A DNA stretch of 64,000 bases from Orychophragmus violaceus (Eukaryota; Streptophyta; Magnoliopsida; Brassicales; Brassicaceae), in contig CM058239.1 of NCBI GenBank assembly GCA_030180135.1, forward strand, positions 61,325,823-61,389,822, in the 5' to 3' direction. The position numbers and the translations under genes were made by a program. The notes under the pieces are model-generated. The model ran no database searches, was not told where the DNA came from, and saw only the letters and a program-made list of their open reading frames with translations. Position 1 is the first letter of the stretch; each line of letters starts with the position of its first letter. Of this stretch, positions 54,691 through 64,000 are shown one piece after another.

Positions 54691-57334
54691 CCTGCATGGT
54701 ATGGATGTTCAAAATGTCTTTTCTCACTTTTTATTAGCGACATTATCCTTTGTTTTTGACTATAGGTTGGAGAGTTTTGTTTGCTGCCCTTAATTCTTTG
54801 TTTTGCGCCTCTTATTAAATGTTTTGTTCTTGACTATAACAATGGAGATTCGGACAATTTTTTATTTGTTTTAGTTTAGTTTAAGTTTCAACTCTTCACT
54901 TGAATCACACATTCCTCATATAGTTTTTACAGATATTGGTGGGTTCTCTTGTCAGAGAGAACCTTCCACGTTGGAATCTTTTGTACTTGTTATGCGATAA
55001 ACAACTCCTACATTATCTGAGGCTTCAAGTTAAATCACTTGACACTTCCTCCCCTTATCCACTTACCTAAATCTAAAGTAGATCTGCTAACTATCGGTAT
55101 CATGTACCCTCAAGTTAGACACTTTTGTTAATGTTGATATAGTCATCAACATGTTTCTACGGATCTTCATTTTTGTGTGATATTCCTCGCTTCCCAAATA
55201 TTTGGATGATGGCATGGGTAGACTTTGTTGTACATTGAAAATTTTATATGAATATTGGCCTTCTTTTATTGATATCGTCAATTTTGTGGGAGATAATAGA
55301 AAATCCACTTTCTGATCATCTGTGTGAACAAAATGTTTTGTAGGTTTTACATAGTTAGTGTTCCTAAAACAAGATTTTTTTTATTCGTATTGAAAATGAT
55401 AGTTATATTATCTTCTTACTAGAATGAAAGATGTGTGTGATGTTGTCCACCACCTAGTAGCTTCTCACTAGCATTTTGTTTGTTTATCCTAGTATTTTTA
55501 GTTTTGGGTCTTTTTAAAAGGATTATTGATGAAGGTCATCTTTTGAGAATTTCTAACGTGATATGTTAATGCGGTAAAACAGCTATTCAACTTCAACATA
55601 ATACATTGATGCGGAAGAACTAACGTAGTAAAATGTACTTAGTCTCACGTATTACATAATTAAATGACATAAGATGTAAATCCTTACAATATTTAAATGT
55701 TGTATTTTATTTTTCTTATTAATCTTATTATATACAAAGAAAAATAGAATTTCGTCAAATCTTTGGTATACAGGGAGAAAGTTTTGAACTGAAAACAGAA
55801 CAAATATTTTCACAACCAATGGAAAATACAGTTGCCGAGTGAAGTTTACAATTAAACTTCTAAACAAAAACTTTTAAATGAAACATATCTTTTGCTTGAT
55901 AAATATTAGTTAAGTTAACCAATTTTAATATTTTTTTCCGATTATAGAAAGGTGAATTGTACAACACACTTTCAAAATATCAACTTTTATTTCCATTACG
56001 TAAAATATTTTGAGTTTTCCAAGGATAAAATGGTAATTACGACTTTTTGTTCTATCTTAGATTCAAGATTCTTTTCAATCCTAAGATATGGCCGCCATTG
56101 TTTTTTAGTTTTATCATTAGACATACTCATTTTGGCCTTTTAACCATATTTCTATAGATCTAGTGTGCAAATAAAATTTCGAACATAAGATGACAAAAAG
56201 GTTTTATAACTTGCCTGGATTTTCTCGGATTTGGGTTAATTCGTAGTGGCTCCTTGGCATCAAACTCTTAGCTTCCGTCTTCCAATCTTAATGATCTTAT
56301 CACCACTCAATTACCGTTGTTCCAAAGGGAATGATTTTTATCCTCTCTTTCGAAATTAAAACTCAAATCAGTTTTGAGTATATTGTGTTTGAGTAAAAGA
56401 TAGAGAGAAAGAAGTATTTATTTCTTAATTATTCTACCTCTCTCCCAATCATATGAAAAACATAAACAAACTTCTCACTTTCTTACTGAACGTTTTTGTT
56501 GTTTTGTATCTCAAGGAAATATATCTCTTTCTTCCTTATAGAGATGAACCAAAAACAATATAAAACAAATTTTTCTTTTTCTATATATTACTCAAATTAC
56601 TTATTTTCTCTTTATTATTTACAATACAACTTTTTTTACTTTCAAGTTTTACTAGTCATACCATTTATGTTTTTTATATCGATTAAGTGAATTTTTTGTT
56701 TTTCAACAAAAATCCTTTCGAAAGTAAGCTTGATTAACATCAATCTTGTTAAGAAATAAATCTTACACACTTGATATTTATGGATGATATGATAATTTTT
56801 TGAATGGTAAAAAAATTGTTTAATTGGAATTATGATGGATTTTAAGGGGTTCGATAAGAATTTGATGCTTTTTACTAATGCAAACACTTATCCATTTACA
56901 TGGCATGGAAAATATGTTATGGTTTGAAGAAAGTCACAACGAATGGGTATTCCTATTGAGTAGTCCTGTCAATTTGGTTCATTACCCGCGGGGCGGGTGC
57001 AGGTCGGATTTTTTTTAAAAAAATTGCGGGGCGGGTTGAGGGTCGGAGTATTTTGAACCACAGATTCGCGGTACCCGCAATTGTTTTTTAAACAATTATT
57101 ATTTTATTATTATTCAAAGAATTTTAGTAGTTAAATTGAAAAATAAAGTTAATATATATAAATTTATCTAAAATATTTTAGTTTTTTATAAAAATTATGA
57201 ATTTATGTTTTTATAATATTAAATTTTTATTAATAAATAATATTTTTATTAAATCATGTATAACTATTTTTTAGTTTTGGTACCTAGATCATCCTCTCAC
57301 CACAAAGGTAATGACAAGCCAGGACTATGAACCA
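54691..57334. other. AT-rich intergenic region
   Basis: No gene recognised. A GCGGGGCGGG-rich stretch near 56980-57075 resembles the ends of a hAT-type MITE, without confirmed ends. Confidence 0.35.
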
Positions 57335-57840
57335 TTGGTAGACAAGATTCAGAAGAGTGTATTGTCGTGAACTATAAATTTTATCGTTTATGGTGATCAA
57401 CTTGTTGGATAACTCAGTGATCATGAGTGTTGTCAACTTTCGGTGCTCTGTTTTCAGGCCTTTAAAGAGTTGTTCTAATAGTATTTCTAGTGTTTTACTT
57501 TGGTCAGAACCATCAAATAAATCTAGTAAGGCACAAGTATCATGGAAAATAAGTTTATACCTCAAAGGCACAGGGTGTGTTGGTATTCGTCATTTAAGAG
57601 ACTCATCTTCTGTTTATGCATTAAGTTCGATTTGGAGGTTGTTCTCTGCTTTGATTCTGTTGTGTGTGGCATGGTACATCATTTTCTTATCCATTATCAT
57701 TAGTGAAAGTAGGATCATGGATTTGAGGAAAATTGTTGAAACCTCAAGACCTAGTCTTGGGTTTTCTAAAGCATGAAATTGGTTATATGAAGAAATATTC
57801 TTTTTATATGACAAATGGCTAGCTCTTGGCTGGAACATTG
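57335..57840 (+). pseudogene. LINE reverse-transcriptase C-terminal remnant
   Basis: The plus frame reads SNSISSVLLWSEPSNKSSKA, then QVSWKISLYLK and GCVGIRHLRDSSSVYALSSI (about 57465-57640). This matches the non-LTR retrotransposon block that in active elements reads like LCSAFLWSG…KVSWE…GGLGIRSL…NKVxxLKLIWRL. Upstream text (DKIQKSVLS) fits the preceding block. Stops and shifts are frequent upstream. Confidence 0.65.
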
Positions 57841-58436
57841 ATACATGTATATGTACCCAAAAATAATAAAATTTACTACATTATTTAAGTGTTTTAAAAT
57901 GGTTTTGTATTTCAAGAGGTTGTTTTCGTATTTGTGGTCTTTGGAATCTTTTATACGTTAAAATAGCAAAACATTATGGATAGTAGAGAAAATAACACAA
58001 AATCATAATATAGACATAAGATATATCTCCAATTAATTAGCATCTAAGTCACTCAGAACCCAAGAGAGGTGGACTTTCCATTCAGACTACACAAAATCAT
58101 CATAAATATGCTAATAATTATATGCCTTTTCGGATACCTATTTGGATGAATTTTAGTGAAAATTATTTGGATTACTTTTAGTGAATATGTACTAATTTTA
58201 GTTAGCTTTCACAAGAAATTGGTTTGGAATCATTTGGAGTCATGATTGAGAAGATACATCTAATTTATTGAAAACATTTACGTCTGGCACAAAAGAGAAG
58301 GTGGTACAGGAAAAGTACCTTGTTCCATGGCCATGAATCCTTGGGGGAGAGACTTCCTTTCCGCCACCACCAGAGGAATTTCCCTCAGACCATTTTTGCT
58401 ATGTTGTTTTGTAAAATCTTACTTCTACCTCCTTAA
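57841..58436. other. Intergenic stretch
   Basis: AT-rich, no gene seen. Confidence 0.3.
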
Positions 58437-58645
58437 ATGGCCAACTCAATCTTGTTCCTTTCTTTTATCCTTTGTCTTCGGTTTACTTTAACTTAATTAG
58501 CTTTCGACCAGGTGATCCTGAGAGTATGTTATACCATGGAGATGCAGTTTTAGATCGGGCGGTGAATTTCAACAGCGTCGAATATATAACTCGCGTTGGT
58601 TGGGTTACTTATGCTGAGAAGGTGCCTCTCATGAACCCGAAAACA
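58437..58645 (+). pseudogene. L-type lectin receptor kinase N-terminal fragment
   Basis: A signal-peptide-like start MANSILFLSFILCL (ATG 58437) is followed in another frame by FNLISFRPGDPESMLYHGDA and VGWVTYAEKVPLMNPKTGK. This matches the beginning of the legume-lectin domain of plant LecRK proteins (YHGDA and the V..A.Y..P..L.NPKTG strand). A frameshift near 58470 separates signal peptide and domain, and similarity stops after NPKTGK. LecRKs are plasma-membrane receptor kinases; this fragment has no kinase or membrane part. Confidence 0.65.
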
Positions 58646-59269
58646 GGTAAGTGTTGGAACAAAAAAAAAATATAAGAAAACACATTGTACTTTAATATTT
58701 TTTGTGGATATGAACTGAAATGAGGATGGACAATGTGGATGGCAAAGCCTCATATTTGTAAGTGTGAGTGAGAACTTAACAAAATTTCACACTAGAAGTT
58801 GAGGAAAAATTTGAAGTGTATACATATAGATACGTTCATGTCATTGTTTAAATGGCTATTAAGAGAGGATGAAGAGACCACACACGCGCGACCCACCGTT
58901 CGGCCGGCTCAGGCTTGTGGGCTCTTGGAAATGGGCCTTCGGTCCTCTCCACATGAACCTTTCTTTTTGGAAAATTTTTTTATGAATTTTTGGCCCATTA
59001 AGATAGGAATATAAAATGGAATATTCAAAAATCATTAAAAACAATTTAGAATATCCAATTAAATTTTTGAAACCGCGCGCAATTAAATTTTTGTAGCCAT
59101 CTGAAATTTAATCCTCCGATATTTTCGTAATTGTAGAGTTATTCTCATATTGATTACGAGATTCTCTCGTCGGTTGATTGGTCTCTCTCTTCCTTATACA
59201 TTCACGTCTCATCTCCTACATTTGGTATACTTCTTTGACACACACTTTTCTTTGACGAAAAAATCTTTA
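58646..59269. other. Intergenic stretch
   Basis: No gene seen. A GC-rich patch lies near 58880-58930. Confidence 0.3.
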
Positions 59270-62200
59270 AAGATGTTAGATGTTGTAAGTGTCATGGTCT
59301 TGGACACTATGCCAACTCCTGCCCAAACCAGAAGGTGATGATACTTCTAGACAATGGAGAAGTAGAATCACAGGAGGAAAAAGAACAGGCCGGTTCTTAG
59401 TGATGATGAGACCCCTGACTTTGCGGTTCATGGAGAGTTGTTGGTGACTAGGAACTGAATATTCAATCTAATCCCAAAGAGCAAGAACATAGAGAGAAAC
59501 TCTTCCACACAAGATGTTTTGGACAAGGCAAGGTCTGTAGTCTGATTATAGATGGAAGAATTTGCACAAATGTGGACACTAAGACAATGGTCAAGAAATC
59601 GGGTTTGCAAGCACATAAGCATCTACGGCCACACACACACTACATTGGCTTACTGAGGAAGGAGAAATGATGGTGAATCAATAAGTCCTTATTCCCATCA
59701 CCATAGGAAAATACAAAGATGAAGTTTTGTGTTACATTCTGCCAATGGAGGCGAGTCATATTCTCTTTAGAAGGATGTGGCAGTTTGATAAGAGGGTAAT
59801 GCATGATGGGTTCACAAACTATCATTCTTTTGTGCACCAAGGAAAGAAGATCAATCTAGCACCTTTTTCACCTCAGGAAGTTCACCAAAGTCAGATGCTT
59901 CTCAAGCAAATAAAAAATGGTTAGTAAGTCTAACTTCTTTGTCAATTCAACCAAGTTAAGAAATCATTGCATTCTCCTGAGTCTTTGATATTGCTTGTTT
60001 ATAAATAGACGCTACTAAACTCTTCTGACCTTGGACTGGATATTCCAAATGATTTGATGATTATTTTCCAAGGTTATAGTAATGTCTTCCCAGATGATGA
60101 TCCAATAAGTTTGCCACCAATCCGTGGGATAGAGCACCAAATTGATTTTTTTTTTCATGAGCCTCTCTTCCCAACAGACCAGCTTATCGGACCAATACTT
60201 TAGAGACTAAGGAGCTGCAAAATCAGATTGGTGAGTTCACGAAGAAAGGCTACATCCGTGAGAGAATGAGCCCTTGTGCTATGCATCGTTTGCTCGTGCT
60301 AAAGAAGGATGAGAGCTGGAAAATGTGTGTTGATTGACGTGCCATCAACAACATAACAGTTAAGTATAGACACCCAATTCGTAGACTTGATGATATGTTG
60401 GATGAGTTGCATGGTTCAGTTGTGTTTTCTAAGATAGATTTGAAGAGTGATTATCACCAAATTAGAATGAAAGAGGGTGATGAGTGGAAACTGCTTTCAA
60501 AACTAAGGTAGGATTGTATGAATGGTTAGTGATGCATTTAGGCTTAACCAATGATTCTAGTATCTTTTTGAGACTGATGAATCATGTGCTTAGGCCTTTC
60601 ATATGACATTTTGTGGTGGTGTATTTTGATGATATCATGATCTATAGTAAAACCATGTTTGATCATGCTAGCCATTTGAAACATGTTCTTGATGTTCTTA
60701 GGAAAGAAAATAGTTATGCTAATTTTAAGAATGTACCTTTGGAGAAGATCACTTGGTTTTTATTGGTTTTGTTGTAGGAGCAGGATGAATCAGAATTGAT
60801 GAAGAAAAGGTGAAATAAATCAGGGAATGGCCTAGTCCTAAAACTGTGGGTGAAGTAAGGAGCTTCCATGGACTAGCATGATTTTATAGGATATTTGACA
60901 AGGACTTCAGTTTCATTTCAGCCCCTCTGAGATGATCAAGAAAATCGTGGGGTTCAAGTGGGAACAATCTCAGGAGGATGCATTCTAAGCCTTAAAATGG
61001 AAGTTAATCAATTCTATTTTACTTATGCTTCCCGATTTTACTAAAACCTATGATATTAATGTGATGCCTCAGCCCTCAGGTGTGGGTATTGGTGAGGTTC
61101 ATATGCAGGATAGAAAACTTATTGCATTTTTCAGTGAGAAACTTGTAGGAGCAACACTCAAATACCTAACTTATGACAAGGAGCTCTATGCACTTGTAAG
61201 ATCTCTACAAATTTGGCAGCATTACCTCTGCTCTAAGGAGTTCGTTGTCCATACTGATCATGAGACCCTCAAACATCTCAAGGGACAGCATAAACTCAAC
61301 AAACCGTATGCAAGGCTGATTGAGAACATTGAAACATTTTCATATGTTATCAAGTACAAAAGGTAAGGAAAATGTTGTTGTTGATGCCTTGTCCAGAAGG
61401 TATGCTCTTCTCACCACTTTAGATGCTAAGGTCTTTGGATTTGAACAGGTTAAGGAGATGTATGAGACTGAGCTTGATTTAAAAGAACCATTCATAGATA
61501 GTGCTAAACATGTTTATGGAAAGTTCTATAAGAATGATGGTTTTCTGTTTTATGGATCAAGATTGTGTGTGCCTAATTGTTCTTTGAAAGATTTTCTTAT
61601 TAGGGAAGCACATAGAGGAAGTCTCATGGGACATTTTGGGATAGCCAAGACTCTCCAAGTTGTTCAGGAATATTTCTTTTGACCACATCTAAAGAGGGAT
61701 GTTGAAAGGATATGTGGGAGATGTGTGACTTGCAAGTAGGCCAAATCCAAGTTACAACCCCAATGTCTCTACACGCCTCTGCCTATTCATAAGAACCCTT
61801 GGACTGAAATTTCCATGGATTTTGTCCTTGGTTTTCCGCGGACTAATATATGTAAGGATTCAATCTTTGTGGTTGTAGATAGATTCAACTAGATAGCTCA
61901 TTTCATTGCTAACCATAAAACAAATGATGCATCTCATAATGCGGATATGTTCTTTAAAGAAGTAGTTAAACTATATGGCATGCCTCTAAGTCCATAGTTT
62001 CTGATAGATATACTAAGTTTCTTAGTTTCTTTTGGAAAACACTTTGGTCTAAACTTGTAACTCAACTCTTATTCTTCACTACTTGTCATCCAGAATCTGA
62101 TGGTCAAACTATATTAGTGAATAGGATTCTTGGAACTTTGCTCAAATCATTTATTAAGAGGAATCTTAGGATTTGGGAAGAATGTCTACTTCATGTAGAA

Positions 62201-62315
62201 TTCGCTTATAACCATTATGTGCATTCGGCCACCAAGTTTTCTCCATTTGAACTTATTTATGGCTTTCAGCCACTTCCTCATATGGATTTGATGTTTTTGC
62301 ATCTAATCTATTAAA
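59270..62315 (+). pseudogene. Decayed Ty3/Gypsy gag-pol
   Basis: Order of pieces: zinc knuckle CCKCHGLGHYANSC (about 59284-59325); protease region around IIDGRICTNVDT (about 59540) and MEASHILFRRMWQFDKRV (about 59746-59800); RT with KKGYIRERMSPCA (about 60245-60285), a mutated Y(V/F)DD site as VYFDDIM (about 60620-60640); RNase H DFTKTYDINVM (from 61033), LTYDKELYALVRSLQIWQHY (about 61167-61225) and HTDHETLKHLKG; integrase zinc region HFGIAKTLQVV and CGRCVTCK (61630-61740), core SMDFVLGFPRT (about 61815) and VVVDRFN. Many stops and frameshifts; no LTRs found nearby. The RNase H-before-integrase order is that of Gypsy. Confidence 0.85.
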
Positions 62316-63100
62316 ACAGTGGACCATTATAAAACTAACATTTCTCTACCGTGCTTATTACGTAATATGCCATTGTCATTAATAATTTCATTAAGGATAA
62401 CAATGTCAAATAAAATCTTCTAAAAATTCTTTTATAAAAATCTTTTTTCAGAACTTGAAAAATAAATAAATTCATAATTAATATTAATATATTATTGTAA
62501 ATTAATATTAACTAAATTTTGACTTAAATACAAATCATATGATATCTGTATACATAAGCATAATTAAGTTATTAAATAGATTTATAAATATAATTATATA
62601 ATTTAATACATAAATTATTTGTATAACTATAAAATTAATTTAAAGTAATCATACACAAAACAATACAAATTCATGTTTTTGACATTAATCAAAAATGAAT
62701 ATTATAAAATAAGTACTTAAATTAACATTGATTATTTTTAGTTAATACAACGAATATTTTTAAAGTTAGATTTTTAAAAATCAAATCTATAACTAACTTT
62801 TTAGGGTTGTTCTTTCAAATTTGACACAATGTTTCTATTTGATATAGGGAAAAAATTGAGCGATTAATCTATTATTATTTTCATAATATTTAATTGCATT
62901 TATTTAAATTAAATTATTTTTATATAAAATCAAATATTATAGAATATCAAACAGTACAATATATATATTATATTTAAAATTTTCGAATTTTGACATCCAC
63001 AAATATATTTTTATAAAAATATCAAATCAAATGATATATATATATAATTAAATAATTTAATACATAAATTATTTTTATAAATAAAAAATAAACATTGGTA
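62302..63100. other. AT-rich stretch, possible Helitron 5' end
   Basis: TCTAATCTATTAAAACAG at 62302 resembles the 5' ends of Brassicaceae Helitrons (TC…CTATTAAAA), preceded by A. The motif AATTTAATACATAAATTATTT occurs near 62600 and near 63050. No CTRR end with hairpin was confirmed. Confidence 0.3.
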
Positions 63101-64000
63101 AATATCCCTGTTCGAAAACTTGGGCTCGGCGCCCGCATACTCGCCGGAAAATCTTCGGCGGCTTCGGAACGCCGCGATTTACTGTTAATCGCTCAGAAAA
63201 TCGGAGATCTCTTGAAACATTCGTTTTTGATGAAATTGGTGCCTGAAATCGGCTGTGGGTTAGAGTTATATCATCATTAGATATAAAGCACAAGAAAAAA
63301 CAAGCCAAAGAATGGAAATCGTGAGAAAAAAAAAATGAAAACGGCGATTAGGGTTGGAAAGTTACCAGATCTGGAGGTTGAAGACGGGGTAGTTTTGTAA
63401 TTTGAACTTCATTAAAGCGAAAAAAGAAAAAGAAAAAAAAAACTGACAAGTTGTTGGTTAAACCCGGGTTTAGCAATTATGAAATGGCGCCATATACCAC
63501 CGAACCACTGTTATTCTTTGTCAATTACTAACAATTTTATTATATATACGTATGTCTTCGTTAAATCGTCTAAAATTCCGGCCCGCATAAATCCCGTATA
63601 CTCTCCGATTTTTTCGTTAGGCGCTAGGCCCAACCCCGCCGCCCGACTAGCGCCTAGCGAGTTTTCGACCGAAGGTAAATATACACATAAATTAACGTAA
63701 ATAAATATATTTGAATATCTTTCAACTAAAAAAAAAAGTAAAAACACAAAAAATCAAACATAAGATCAATAAGTGTCTAATTTAAAAAATGTAAATTTTT
63801 ATTTCTACAAAAATTAAAATATTAAAATTAAGTCGATATATGAATAACTTTATAAAAGTAAAATATTAAAAAATAATTGAATATATATTAAAAATTAACC
63901 TAATTCCATTCTCTGAACTAAAGGGATGTTTCTTTCAACCAGAATAAAAGTAGAGACCGAGGTCGCCCTAATAGAAAACCTCCCAGCAGACCCGCAGTCC
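63101..64000. other. Unassigned right end
   Basis: GC-rich gene-like text at 63105-63260 and repeats of CCCGCATA at two places (about 63132 and 63582), but no recognisable product. An inverted repeat is listed separately. Confidence 0.3.
63618..63656. repeat. 10-bp perfect inverted repeat
   Basis: TAGGCGCTAG (63618-63627) and CTAGCGCCTA (63647-63656) with a 19-nt GC-rich loop. Typical of a transposon terminus or hairpin; not assigned. Confidence 0.55.

Noticed and set aside
57284..57838. Two minus-strand ORFs of 95 and 74 codons
   Set aside because: They are shadows of the LINE reverse-transcriptase remnant, which reads on the plus strand with clear family motifs.

Overview
The window is repeat-rich plant nuclear DNA, most likely from a Brassicaceae species. 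The signs are spliced genes with GT-AG introns, a Pumilio gene of the Arabidopsis APUM type, a fragment of an L-type lectin receptor kinase, and nested Copia, Gypsy, LINE, hAT, CACTA, Mutator-like and Harbinger-like elements. There are no bacterial operons, rRNA genes, tRNA genes or CRISPR arrays. Only one ordinary host gene looks intact: a five-exon Pumilio/PUF RNA-binding protein on the minus strand (38336-40509). A second spliced gene at the left edge (29-865, minus) carries the Transposase_28 (PF04195) domain and runs off the window.

Layout. 1-2012: the PF04195 gene and its upstream region. 2018-9293: Copia element A. 9299-9718: LINE 3' end, the target of A. 12235-13822: solo LTR. 14311-14880: hAT element. 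15024-17754: deleted CACTA element. 17902-34854: a long-terminal-inverted-repeat (Mutator-like) element blown up from about 1.9 kb by two Copia insertions, B (18419-25669) and C (25808-33601), plus a hAT MITE. 35066-37840: a hAT remnant, a MULE-like segment holding a SAR1 GTPase fragment, a TTA-target MITE and a 692-bp MULE. 38336-40509: Pumilio gene. 41766-46265: decayed Copia E. 46582-53844: Copia D on the minus strand, inserted in an old Gypsy LTR. 57335-57840: LINE remnant. 58437-58645: lectin-kinase fragment. 59270-62315: Gypsy pol remnant. 62316-64000: AT-rich sequence.

Elements A, B, C and D each have 5-bp target-site duplications (GAATC, CGTGG, AGAAG, ATTTT), well-matched LTRs, an initiator-Met-tRNA primer site and a related gag. 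C is nearly complete and has one frameshift. A, B and D share a deletion of the reverse-transcriptase core and have decayed pol, yet B and D keep a full-length gag and A keeps most of it. This looks like an old gag-only lineage moved in trans.

The most interesting signal is the leader of these four elements. Each has a consensus splice donor near the 3' end of the LTR, after a shared CCGCTGC, and an acceptor 2-3 nt before the gag ATG. The predicted intron is 1.74-1.84 kb and contains the primer site, a fast-changing CGATCG-rich array and hairpins with a conserved AGT loop. In one hairpin the stem shows paired compensatory changes. This resembles the retroviral plan in which the packaging signal lies between the splice donor and gag. 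All boundaries and difference counts were made by eye.
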